Program-made: the position numbers and the translations under genes
Notes under the pieces: model-generated
What the model saw: the letters and a program-made list of their open reading frames with translations, nothing else
Told to the model about the DNA's origin: nothing
Database searches by the model: none
Assembly (NCBI GenBank): GCA_964604165.1
Contig: CAZRYF010000004.1
Coordinates: 62,001-126,000 of the forward strand
DNA: 64,000 nucleotides
From: JAYZDK01 sp964604165
Lineage (GTDB): Bacteria > Myxococcota_A > UBA796 > CAJQPC01
Reading direction: 5' to 3'
Part shown: piece after piece, positions 16,661 to 25,398 of the stretch
How positions within the stretch are numbered: position 1 is the first letter of the stretch
How the letters are laid out: the number at the start of each line of letters is the position of its first letter

Positions 16661-18148
16661 ATGTCCCAGTGGAACCAGGTTCGGGCGCTGCGTGATCAGC
16701 TCGCCAACGAGACGGGCAGCACCTTCTCCGAAGGAGGCCCCCGCATCGTCCTGCTGTACCCGTCGCCCTACCGGGTGGGCATGTCCTCTCTGGGCTACCA
16801 ATGGATCTTGAAGGTGCTTCAGGACGCAGGATTCTCCGTAGAGCGAGCTTTCCTGCCGGAAGATGTTTCCGCCTGGAAGGCCTCCCGCACCCCCCTCCTC
16901 ACACTGGAAACCCAGTCCCCCGTAGGGGAGTTCAACGTGGTGGGCATCTCCCTGGCCTACGAGCTGGAGCTGGCGGGAATGGTCCAGGCCCTGGAACTCT
17001 CTGGAATCCCTCCCCGGCGCGAGGACCGAACCTCCCAGCATCCCCGCATTCTCCTGGGCGGACCGCTGACCTTTTCCAACCCGCTGCCCGCAGCGCCCCT
17101 GGTGGACGCCATGCTCCTAGGGGAGGCAGAGGAAGTCGTGGTTCCCGCCATGGAGGCCGCCTGCCACGCCTCCCGAGAAGAATTCCTGGACACTCTGCAA
17201 AGCCTCGACGGCGGCTACGTGCCCGAGCGACATGGGACCCACCTTCCAGACGTGGCAAAGGCCACTGACGCCCTTCTCCCCGCGCGATCCCACATCATTT
17301 CACCGGCCGCTGAGCTCTCCAACATGTGGCTCGTGGAAGGGGAGCGAGGCTGCCACCGCACCTGCACTTTCTGCGTCATGCGCCGCTCCACCAACGGTGG
17401 AATGCGCCTGGTGGATCCGGAACGAATTCTGAATCTCATCCCGGACCACGCTCCCAAGGTGGGGCTGGTGGGGGCCGCCATTTCCGACCATCCCCGCCTG
17501 GTGGATCTGCTCGATGTGCTTGTGGAGCAGGGGCGGGGACTCGGCATTTCCTCCCTTCGCGCCGACCAGGTGGCCCGCAAACCCCGCATCGCCGAGTTGC
17601 TGCGAATCGGGGGCTATCGCACCCTCACTGTGGCCTCCGATGCTGCCTCCCAGCGACTCCGGCGGGCGATTTCAAAAGGCACCGTTGAGCGCCATCTCCT
17701 GGCATGTGCCCAGCTGGCCGCGGAGCACAAGTACTCGGTGTTGAAGATCTACATGATGTTGGGTGTGCCCGAAGAGACCGAAGAAGACATTGACGAGCTG
17801 ATTCGGTTTACCCGGGAGCTTGCAGCCATCCACCCGGTGGCTCTGGGAATCGCCCCCTTTGTGCCCAAGCGAAACACCCCCCTGGACACGGCCCGGTTCG
17901 CAGGAATTCCCGTCGTGGAGCGTCGCCTGCAGCAACTTCGCCGAGGTCTGGCCGGGGCCGCAGAGGTGCGACCCACCTCGGCCCGGTGGGCCTGGGTAGA
18001 GACAGAGCTTGCCCAGGGGGGGCCTGCCTGGGGAGACGCCGTGATCGAGGCCGTCGCCGCCGGCGGGAACTTCTCGGCCTACAAGCGGGCCTTCAAGAAA
18101 CTGGACCCCGCCGAGCGGGGCCCCTGGCGCCTCGCTGCACACCCGTAG
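16661..18148 (+). CDS. B12-binding-type radical SAM protein
   Basis: A 495-residue protein. The first 200 residues resemble the cobalamin-binding or TIGR03960-type N-terminal domain (LLYPSPYRVGMSSLGYQWIL). The core holds the CxxxCxxC cluster motif CHRTCTFC near residue 230 and continues as a radical SAM barrel with MMLGVPEETEEDIDELI, a common late strand motif in Elp3/MiaB-like enzymes. There is no classical DxHxxG B12 motif that I can find, so cobalamin use is uncertain. It stands alone between divergent and convergent secreted-protein genes, and the substrate is unknown. Confidence 0.8.
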   Translation: MSQWNQVRALRDQLANETGSTFSEGGPRIVLLYPSPYRVGMSSLGYQWILKVLQDAGFSVERAFLPEDVSAWKASRTPLLTLETQSPVGEFNVVGISLAYELELAGMVQALELSGIPPRREDRTSQHPRILLGGPLTFSNPLPAAPLVDAMLLGEAEEVVVPAMEAACHASREEFLDTLQSLDGGYVPERHGTHLPDVAKATDALLPARSHIISPAAELSNMWLVEGERGCHRTCTFCVMRRSTNGGMRLVDPERILNLIPDHAPKVGLVGAAISDHPRLVDLLDVLVEQGRGLGISSLRADQVARKPRIAELLRIGGYRTLTVASDAASQRLRRAISKGTVERHLLACAQLAAEHKYSVLKIYMMLGVPEETEEDIDELIRFTRELAAIHPVALGIAPFVPKRNTPLDTARFAGIPVVERRLQQLRRGLAGAAEVRPTSARWAWVETELAQGGPAWGDAVIEAVAAGGNFSAYKRAFKKLDPAERGPWRLAAHP

Positions 18149-18192
18149 CAATCAGCCCCAGTGGTTTCCATCCAGTCCGGATGGGAGTCCGT

Positions 18193-19302
18193 CTAATAGG
18201 TGCAGTAGAGGTCCCACCAGGAAGTGCCCGGGGCCAAAGTGCCGGAGGTCGGAAAAAAGACCGAGGTATCCGTCCCGTCTTCCGCTACCTTCCAAAGATA
18301 GGGGTACTGGCCGCCCGCAGTCGACAGGAAGAAGTCGCCCGAGTCTCCATCCACGGTCATGAAGTGCGGTTCCCACTCCTGGTCCCAGGTGGTGCGCCGC
18401 TTCCATGTGCTCTCGGTCTCGTTGAACCGGAACATGCCCCATCCATCGATGTCCTGGCCCCCCATGTACCAGCCGCCGTTGTCTCGATGGTTTCCAGACC
18501 AGATGATGAACTCGGGCGCCTCCGCCTCCGGATCGAATTGCCACAGGGTGTCCAGGGTCTGGGTGGCATTCCGAAAGATAGCGAGCCCACCGTACATTCC
18601 TATTACGCCGATATCCCCGGTGGCGTAGTCCACAGTTGTGTCAAAGGAAAACAACCAGAGGTCCGAATTCTCCGGGTCTTCCGGGAGCGTGAGAAAGGTC
18701 GCAAGCTCCTCCTTTTCCCCAGTGACTGCATCCACTTTCTGCAGGCTGTCGATGGTGGTTACCAGGTAGTAGCCATCCGGGTGGGTGGTCAAGCCCCGCA
18801 TGGTCTCCGTGAGGGTGCCCATGAAATTCGTCAACTCGGACACGCTGCCATCCTCTGCCACGCTCCACAGGGCTGCATTGGCCAGGTCACCCACGAGCCA
18901 CCCCCCATTCACACCCCAGGTCAGAAAGTAGGGAGCCATTTCGCTGGCCTGAATGTCCACACTGAAGCGCTCCGTCCCCAAGGGGTCCACACCGACAATC
19001 CTGTGGGGATGGGTGACGCCATCCCCCACCTGCAAAGCCACAATCCCGCTGAACTGCTCGTCGACGCGGCCATCGCAGTCGTTGTCCAGCCCGTCGGCGA
19101 TGTCCTCGTCCCGAGCCGGATTCACGTAGATGTTCGTGTCGTCGCAGTCCCCCTCTTCCACGGTCCAACCATCTGCATCCTCATCGGTTCCCGCATCCGT
19201 GTCATCCGGCCAGGGGATCCCGGTGTCCACCACAATGGCCGTATCGTCCTGCACCGGTGACTCTTTGCCGCTGCAACCCAACAAAAGCGCAACCATCCAC
19301 AT
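18193..19302 (-). CDS. Lipoprotein with one MopE-type metal-binding repeat
   Basis: The ATG at 19302 follows GAGGGAG at ideal spacing and begins MWMVALLLGC, a signal peptide with lipobox; a GTG at 19323 is less likely. An Asp/Thr-rich linker (DTGIPWPDDTDAGTDE) leads into a MopE-type motif with DADGW, GDCDD and NDCDG, expected to bind Ca2+ or another metal. The remaining 270 residues are repetitive beta-strand sequence with Asp/Gly loops, perhaps a beta-propeller. Length is 369 residues. It diverges from uvrB, with 44 bases between the starts. Confidence 0.7.
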   Translation of the reverse strand: MWMVALLLGCSGKESPVQDDTAIVVDTGIPWPDDTDAGTDEDADGWTVEEGDCDDTNIYVNPARDEDIADGLDNDCDGRVDEQFSGIVALQVGDGVTHPHRIVGVDPLGTERFSVDIQASEMAPYFLTWGVNGGWLVGDLANAALWSVAEDGSVSELTNFMGTLTETMRGLTTHPDGYYLVTTIDSLQKVDAVTGEKEELATFLTLPEDPENSDLWLFSFDTTVDYATGDIGVIGMYGGLAIFRNATQTLDTLWQFDPEAEAPEFIIWSGNHRDNGGWYMGGQDIDGWGMFRFNETESTWKRRTTWDQEWEPHFMTVDGDSGDFFLSTAGGQYPYLWKVAEDGTDTSVFFPTSGTLAPGTSWWDLYCTY

Positions 19303-19346
19303 GCCAAACTCCCTCGATGCCACAACATAGCGGTATATGACCCCCC

Positions 19347-21359
19347 ATGAGCCGCTTCGTACTGCACAGTCCCTTTGAACCCGCCGGGGATCAGCCCGGG
19401 GCCATCGACTCTCTCACAGAGGGGCTGGCCCAGGGACAAAAGCACCAGGTACTGCTGGGCATCACCGGGTCCGGAAAGACCCTCACCATCGCCAACGTCA
19501 TCGCACGCCACGGCCGCCCCACCCTGGTGCTCGCCCACAACAAGACCCTGGCCGCCCAGCTCTTCGCCGAGTTCAAGGGCCTCTTTCCCGAGAACGCGGT
19601 CGAGTACTTTGTCTCCTATTTCGACTACTACCAGCCCGAGGCCTATGTCCCCTCGAGCGACACCTACATCGAAAAGGACAGCTCGATCAACGAGCAAATC
19701 GACAAACTGCGCCACGCAGCCACCCGCTCCTTGTTGGAACGAAACGACGTCATCATCGTGGCAAGCGTGTCCTGCATCTACGGACTGGGCTCCCCCGAGG
19801 CGTACCACGGCATGATTCTGCAGTTGGAAGTAGGCCAACAGATCGCCCGCCGCACCCTGCTCGCCCGCCTCGTAGAGATGCAATACCAACGCAACGAGTA
19901 CGACTTCAAGCGAGGCACCTTTCGAGCCCGGGGCGATGTGCTCGAGATATTTCCCTCCCACGAAGAGCAGAAGGCCCTCAGGGTGGAGTTGTTCGGCGAC
20001 GAAGTGGAGGCCATTCGCATGATCGATCCCCTGCGCGGGGCTCGCCTCTCCAGCACGGACAAGACCTGCATCTACCCGGCTTCCCACTACGTCACCCCAA
20101 GGGAGCGGGTGGAGTCGGCCCTGACGACGATCCGCGAGGAGTTGGGTCCCCGTCTCGCCCATCTTCAGGAAAGGGACCAGCTCCTGGAAGCCCAGCGCCT
20201 GGAACAACGCACCCTCTACGACCTGGAGATGATCGAGGAGCTCGGCTACTGCTCGGGCGTCGAGAACTACTCCCGCCACTTCACTGGCCTCGACGCCGGC
20301 GCTCCCCCGCCGAACCTGTTGTCCTACTTTCCCAGCGACTGGCTCATTGTTCTGGATGAATCCCACCAGACCGTTCCCCAGGTAGGGGCCATGTACAAGG
20401 GCGACCACAGCCGAAAATCCACCCTGGTACGCCATGGGTTTCGGCTGCCCTCGGCCCTGGACAATCGCCCCCTGAAATTCGAGGAGTTCGAGTCCCGGAT
20501 TCACCAGGCCATCTATGTCTCCGCCACCCCAGGGGACTACGAGCTGGAAAAGGCTGGCGGCATCATCGTGGAGCAGGTGGTCCGCCCCACAGGGCTGCTG
20601 GACCCCCAAGTGGAGGTCCGGGGGGCGGAAGGCCAGATTGACGACCTGCTTCACGAGATTCGCGGCACCGTCGCCCGGGGAAACCGGGTGCTCGTGACCA
20701 CCCTCACCAAGCGCCTCGCCCAGGACATCACCTCCTACTACGAGGACCTCGGGGTGCGGGTAAAGTACCTCCACTCGGATGTGGAGACCCTGGAGCGTGT
20801 AGAGATCCTGAGATCTCTGCGCTTGGGGGAGTTTGACGTGCTCGTCGGGATCAATCTTCTTCGAGAAGGACTGGATCTCCCGGAGGTGGAACTGGTGGCT
20901 GTCTTGGACGCCGACAAGGAGGGCTTCCTACGATCTGCGCGGTCCTTGATCCAGACCATCGGTCGGGCCTCGCGAAACCTCGAAGGCCGGGCCATTCTCT
21001 ACGCGGATGTCATCACCGGCTCCATGAAGGCCGCGATGGATGAGACCGACCGGCGGCGAGAGGTGCAGGAGGCCCACAACCTGGCCCACGGCATCGCCCC
21101 CCGTTCCGTGGAGCGTGACGTCGACAGCCCCCTCGATGCCCTCGGGCTCGGCAGCACCAAAGTCCCCGCCAAGAAGGAGCTTCACCCGGAGCTGGACCAG
21201 GCAAGCCTGAAGGATCTTCCGCGAATCGCCAGGCGCCTCCGCAAGGAGATGAAGGCGGCTGCCGACAAGCTGGAGTTCGAACAGGCCGCCTTGGTTCGGG
21301 ACCGACTGCGCAGTCTGGAGCAGTGGGCCCTGGAGCTTACCGGCGAGATTCCTGCATAA
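19347..21359 (+). CDS. uvrB: Excinuclease ABC subunit B
   Basis: A 670-residue DNA helicase-like protein that verifies damage and recruits UvrC in nucleotide excision repair. It has Walker A GITGSGKT, the damage-clamping beta-hairpin region EYFVSYFDYYQPEAYVP, DESH as the Walker B box, GINLLREGLDLPEV, QTIGRASRN (motif VI), and a C-terminal UVR domain (EFEQAALVRDRLRSLE) for UvrC contact. It is complete and of normal length. uvrC lies 6 kb downstream on the same strand; uvrA is not in the window. Its 3' end overlaps the convergent PI-PLC-like gene by 23 bases. Confidence 0.97.
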   Translation: MSRFVLHSPFEPAGDQPGAIDSLTEGLAQGQKHQVLLGITGSGKTLTIANVIARHGRPTLVLAHNKTLAAQLFAEFKGLFPENAVEYFVSYFDYYQPEAYVPSSDTYIEKDSSINEQIDKLRHAATRSLLERNDVIIVASVSCIYGLGSPEAYHGMILQLEVGQQIARRTLLARLVEMQYQRNEYDFKRGTFRARGDVLEIFPSHEEQKALRVELFGDEVEAIRMIDPLRGARLSSTDKTCIYPASHYVTPRERVESALTTIREELGPRLAHLQERDQLLEAQRLEQRTLYDLEMIEELGYCSGVENYSRHFTGLDAGAPPPNLLSYFPSDWLIVLDESHQTVPQVGAMYKGDHSRKSTLVRHGFRLPSALDNRPLKFEEFESRIHQAIYVSATPGDYELEKAGGIIVEQVVRPTGLLDPQVEVRGAEGQIDDLLHEIRGTVARGNRVLVTTLTKRLAQDITSYYEDLGVRVKYLHSDVETLERVEILRSLRLGEFDVLVGINLLREGLDLPEVELVAVLDADKEGFLRSARSLIQTIGRASRNLEGRAILYADVITGSMKAAMDETDRRREVQEAHNLAHGIAPRSVERDVDSPLDALGLGSTKVPAKKELHPELDQASLKDLPRIARRLRKEMKAAADKLEFEQAALVRDRLRSLEQWALELTGEIPA

Positions 21360-22341
21360 ACGCCGGGTCTTCTATAGCCTCTACCGTGCACTCGACCGGG
21401 GCGTGGATCGGATTGCAACGGGAGGGTGTGCCCCCGGGGATACGTGCCACATAGTCCAGGTCCTCCCGGGCTTGGGGGACGTCTGTGCTGACGAAATGGG
21501 CGCCGGAAAAGAGGGCGGCCTCCAACCTGGAGGTGTCCCCATTCCTCGGCTCTTCCAAGTCTGCATCGGCCCGGGTCCGCACCAGTTGTCCCGCCGCCAC
21601 AGCGGCCTGGATCTCTTCCTGGCTGCCGATGGGGTCATTCATGGTGTGCACCGCCGAATAGTCCCGGTCCGTGCTGCCCATGGCATCCGGAAACAACACG
21701 GTTCCGTCCAACCGGGGGTTTGCTTCCGTGAGAGCCTCCCGAAGCGCCCCTGATGTGTGCAGGACAAACAGCACCTTTCCCCGCAAGGCGCCCAGGGTGG
21801 GCCAGCCCGTCTCTTCCAAGCCCTCTCGCAAACTGTCCGCCTCTCCGGCCACATCGGACGGCACGACCAGCCGGTCCTCAGGCCAGACGGACAGAACCGT
21901 CTCTTCCAATTCCGCGTTCAAGGCTTCAGCGGTCTCGGCATCTTCGGTGAACTTGGGCTCCAGGAGCACGAGGAGCGGATGGTGCGCGGGCCAGGCATCG
22001 GAGAACGACTTGAGATCCAACAGACAGTCCGTAAGCAGCGGACAGCTCGAGGCTGCATCTGCCAGGGGTACATGGAAGACCTCGATCGGACCCTCACCGT
22101 CGGGCCGGTGAAGATCCAACTCAAACTGGCGCACCCCCTGATTCGCTGCCTGGTCCTGAAGGGGAAGGTGCTCGTAGTCCCAGGGAGGAATCGTGTCTTC
22201 GCTGGTGCGCAGGTGGTAGCTGTTGTGGGTGCCAAGGGCCTGGAGGTCAGCAAACCTCAGCACCTCATCCAGGGGATACTCAAAGGGCTCCTCCCCAGGA
22301 GGACTCTCTGGGCAGGCCAGCAGGAGCAAAAGCGGAATCAA
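21337..22341 (-). CDS. Secreted PI-PLC-like (Ca2+-dependent) lipoprotein
   Basis: A 334-residue protein with an N-terminal lipobox (MIPLLLLLAC). The segment LGTHNSYHLR provides the first catalytic His region of PI-specific phospholipase C-type TIM barrels, and QFELDLHRPDG, EVFHVP and LLVLLEPKF match the Ca2+-dependent PI-PLC family in order. The likely reaction is hydrolysis of a phosphodiester in a phosphoinositide or related lipid outside the cytoplasm. Its start overlaps the STAND/TPR ATPase stop by ATGA, so the two proteins are made from one transcript. Confidence 0.8.
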   Translation of the reverse strand: MIPLLLLLACPESPPGEEPFEYPLDEVLRFADLQALGTHNSYHLRTSEDTIPPWDYEHLPLQDQAANQGVRQFELDLHRPDGEGPIEVFHVPLADAASSCPLLTDCLLDLKSFSDAWPAHHPLLVLLEPKFTEDAETAEALNAELEETVLSVWPEDRLVVPSDVAGEADSLREGLEETGWPTLGALRGKVLFVLHTSGALREALTEANPRLDGTVLFPDAMGSTDRDYSAVHTMNDPIGSQEEIQAAVAAGQLVRTRADADLEEPRNGDTSRLEAALFSGAHFVSTDVPQAREDLDYVARIPGGTPSRCNPIHAPVECTVEAIEDPAFMQESRR

Positions 22342-25265
22342 GCGCTTGCGGTCGGAACTTCGTCAGGGGCGCCCTCCGCTTCCGCAGGGGCCTCCTCTGC
22401 TTCCGCAGGGGCCTGCTCTGCGGTTGCAGCCTCCTCTGCTGCAACCGACTCGACCTCCTTTCCTCCCTTCTTCTTGCGCCGCACCACCGTCTTGCCCGCT
22501 TCTCGGCGAGGCCCAGCTTCGGCGTCACGCACAAGGGGCTCCACCAGCGCAACCCCTTCAGCCTGCTTCTCAATGTCCACGGCCGCGCCGGAGTTGATGA
22601 GGTCCTCCAGGCGCTGTAGCTCCAGACGAATCAACTCCCGCTCGGGAGCGCCATCCGGTGCCTGCTGCCAAGCAAGCCTGAACTCCTTCTCGGCCCGGAA
22701 AACCCGCCCCTGGAACGCAAAGAGCTCCCCCAGCACCGCTTGGGCCTGGAACCCGCCTTCCGCGGAGAGGTGCTTCTGCAGGCGCTTGCTGGCCTCTTCC
22801 ACACGATCCGTGCGAGCCAGCACCCGCACAAGCGCCAGCTGGGCTGCGCGGTTGTTCCTATCCGCCTTGGTGGCCCGACGAAGCAGGGCCTCGGTCTTCT
22901 CCAGGTCGACGTCCTCCCCAAGCTGCACCCGGTCCACCCACAGGAGTGCCAACTCCAACCCTGCCGCCACGTTTCGTCCGTCGTGGAGGGCGCCCTTGGT
23001 AAGCAGCGCCTCGGCCTCCCCCCAAAGAGCGGCGCGGTTCTCCGAATCCACCATGCCCTTTTGCCGCAACAAGCGACCCAGACGCGCCGCCACGAGAGCC
23101 CCGTCAGGATCCCTCTCCAACGCCTTGCGAAGGCAAGCCTCCGCCTCAGTCCAGGGAGCCCCATGGCGTTGATGAAGAATCGCTCCCAAGAGGGACAGAC
23201 CGTCGATCATCTCAGGCTGCACGTCCAAGGACTGGCGGGCCAGCGCCTCCGCCTGCTCCAGGTGTCCTTCCTGGACCTTCAATCCTGCCAGCCTACGAAG
23301 AATGCGCCCGTTCTTGGGGAATCTACCCACGCCTCGCTCCAGGGCCTTGATCGCACCGGCGCGGCCTCGCTTGCCAGCGGCCCCCCTGGCGTTCTGACAC
23401 CAGGTGGCCTCGTGATGAAAAACCTCTGGGGTGGGGCACATGCGAGCCGTCTCCGCATACCAACTGGAGACTTTCTTGTGGTCTGCACCATCGGCAATCA
23501 TCAACTCGGCCCGCACCAAGCGGATCTCCGTGTTGAAGGGGTCTTTCTCCAGAGCCTCTTTGGACACGGATGCAGCCAGGTCCATGCGGCGCGTCTTGCC
23601 CATCTCCCGAAGTGCAGGCACCAGGGCATCCCCATCGGGAACCTTCATGGAGAGGCGCTTCCGCCCTTGGCGAGCAGAGATGAAGATGCGATTGGCCTGT
23701 TGCGACAGAGCCAGCTTCTCCAGACCTTCTGCCTGGTTTGCTGCGGAGCGCTTCATCTCAGCCAGCTGCTCCAACAAGTCAAAGCCCGTACATTCCTTTC
23801 GGGACATCCGTCTCGAAACAAGCGGGTGTACGGAGTAGCAACGGTCCTCAGAAGAAGCTGTCGAGTCCAAGAGACCCGCTGCCAGAAGCACCAGGCGCTC
23901 CTTTCGTCGAACCCCCATCTCAGACAACACCGTCGCCGGAAGGGGCTCGGTGCTGTGAGCCGCCAATGCAAGGGCCTTTCGCTCACCCTGGGACAAGCCA
24001 TCCACCTGGTTCTTGAACTGAGCCTTGAGACGCTCCAAGTCGCCCACATGTGCAAGACGCAAGAACTTCTTCTTTTCCAGGCTGGCTTCCCCGCGCTCGT
24101 TCCACGCCACCCCCAGGGCACGGCTGGCCATGGGGTGCCCGTGGGTGCGGGCTTGGATCTCGTCCAAGTGGGGGTCGATTCCCTCGACCCGCAGTGAGGC
24201 CATCAGCTCTGGGAGATCCTCCCGCGACAGGCCACCCACCTCTACCAACTTCAGGCTCTCCGCCCGGGCTGCAGGAGCGAGCGTGGACAAAAAGACCACC
24301 GAGGCCCCCGCTCCACGGCCGAGCAGCGCGCCCACAAGAAGGGCGAGCCGATCGTCCTTGAGGAAGGTCCCATCCCGGCGAAGAAGCGTCTCCAAGCCAG
24401 AGATCACCAGCACCTCTCCCGGCTTGTCGGCAGAATCCAAGGCGCCAGCAAGGGCCGCTGCTGCCTTTCTTGGAATGGGGCGGTCATCCCCTTGGGCAGC
24501 AGGAAGCGCAACGCCACCCACCCACTCGGCAATTCGAGTCGCCAGGGTGTCGTACCCCGCACCCTGTTCCAGGTGAACCCAACTGCCTTCCCTGGGTCCT
24601 TCTTCTTGGGAAAGTACATGCTTCAAGAGCCAGGTCTTTCCGATCCCTTCGGGGCCATGCACCACAACGGTACCCCCTCCAGAAATGGCCTCCTTCAAGG
24701 CCAGGACTTCTGCGCCCCGACCGACAAACACCGCCTGGGGTGCTCGAACCTGGACGGGCTCGGGCGCCTTGACCTGCTCCTTCTTGCGCTCCGGTGTCGC
24801 GGGTCGGAGCGAGGCAAACCCCATTCCGGCCGGGCTCCCTGCAGCCGCTGTTTCGGCTCCCGGCAAGGCAGCGACAAAATCCCGGGCTCGATCCTTGATC
24901 TGCTGGGTCTTCATCATGCGAAGACGGCTGGGAAGCATGAAGGGGTTGAAGCTCTTGGTCACCATCACCAGGCGTGGGCGATGATCTGCAGCACCGAGGA
25001 GCTCATCCAATACCTTGAGACCGTCTGCATCCGCTGATGTGTCAGGATCCAACAGGACCAACACGCCACCCTGCGCGGAGGTCACGGGCTCAAGGGCTTC
25101 CGCAGACAGCGGCTGGAGAGGCTCCGGAGCATCCGAGCCAATGGAGATGCAAGTGAGGTTGGAGCGCTCTTGGATCGCATCCAACACATCCGATTCGGAG
25201 AGGGTGCGCTTGCCAAGTCCAAGTACGCAGCGCCCTCCCTGGATGGCGGTTTCTAGGCGTTTCAT
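22338..25265 (-). CDS. STAND-type ATPase with C-terminal TPR repeats
   Basis: A 975-residue protein. Residues 1-135 form a P-loop-less domain whose GGVLVLLDPD and RPRLVMVTKSF strands weakly resemble the inactive N-terminal domain of Ycf46-like AAA proteins. A Glu/Lys/Pro linker follows. The ATPase begins with VFVGRGAEVLAL and Walker A GPEGIGKT (about 204-211), with GEVLVISGLE as a probable Walker B; HGHPMASRAL near residue 390 recalls the STAND GxP module. From about residue 600 come TPR-like helical pairs (AIKALERGVGRFPKNGRIL, AEACLRKALERDPDGALVA), then an Ala/Glu tail. It has no membrane segment. It may be a signalling switch that controls the co-transcribed lipase. Confidence 0.7.
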   Translation of the reverse strand: MKRLETAIQGGRCVLGLGKRTLSESDVLDAIQERSNLTCISIGSDAPEPLQPLSAEALEPVTSAQGGVLVLLDPDTSADADGLKVLDELLGAADHRPRLVMVTKSFNPFMLPSRLRMMKTQQIKDRARDFVAALPGAETAAAGSPAGMGFASLRPATPERKKEQVKAPEPVQVRAPQAVFVGRGAEVLALKEAISGGGTVVVHGPEGIGKTWLLKHVLSQEEGPREGSWVHLEQGAGYDTLATRIAEWVGGVALPAAQGDDRPIPRKAAAALAGALDSADKPGEVLVISGLETLLRRDGTFLKDDRLALLVGALLGRGAGASVVFLSTLAPAARAESLKLVEVGGLSREDLPELMASLRVEGIDPHLDEIQARTHGHPMASRALGVAWNERGEASLEKKKFLRLAHVGDLERLKAQFKNQVDGLSQGERKALALAAHSTEPLPATVLSEMGVRRKERLVLLAAGLLDSTASSEDRCYSVHPLVSRRMSRKECTGFDLLEQLAEMKRSAANQAEGLEKLALSQQANRIFISARQGRKRLSMKVPDGDALVPALREMGKTRRMDLAASVSKEALEKDPFNTEIRLVRAELMIADGADHKKVSSWYAETARMCPTPEVFHHEATWCQNARGAAGKRGRAGAIKALERGVGRFPKNGRILRRLAGLKVQEGHLEQAEALARQSLDVQPEMIDGLSLLGAILHQRHGAPWTEAEACLRKALERDPDGALVAARLGRLLRQKGMVDSENRAALWGEAEALLTKGALHDGRNVAAGLELALLWVDRVQLGEDVDLEKTEALLRRATKADRNNRAAQLALVRVLARTDRVEEASKRLQKHLSAEGGFQAQAVLGELFAFQGRVFRAEKEFRLAWQQAPDGAPERELIRLELQRLEDLINSGAAVDIEKQAEGVALVEPLVRDAEAGPRREAGKTVVRRKKKGGKEVESVAAEEAATAEQAPAEAEEAPAEAEGAPDEVPTASA

Positions 25266-25398
25266 GTGGATTCCCGTGCCTTCAGACTTCCGCGCCCACT
25301 GCGGTACCGCGGACCGATGCCGATAACGCCCCCTTTTGGCAGGATCAAGGCCTCATTGAGGGCTGTCGTGCCTTGGGCGTTGCGGGTTAGGAGAACGT

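Noticed and set aside
18168..18184. Hairpin CCATCC/GGATGG between convergent genes as a terminator
   Set aside because: Six-base stem without a T run; too weak to call.
19122..20774. 550-codon minus-strand open frame
   Set aside because: Antisense to uvrB, whose motifs are complete; no motif in the shadow frame.
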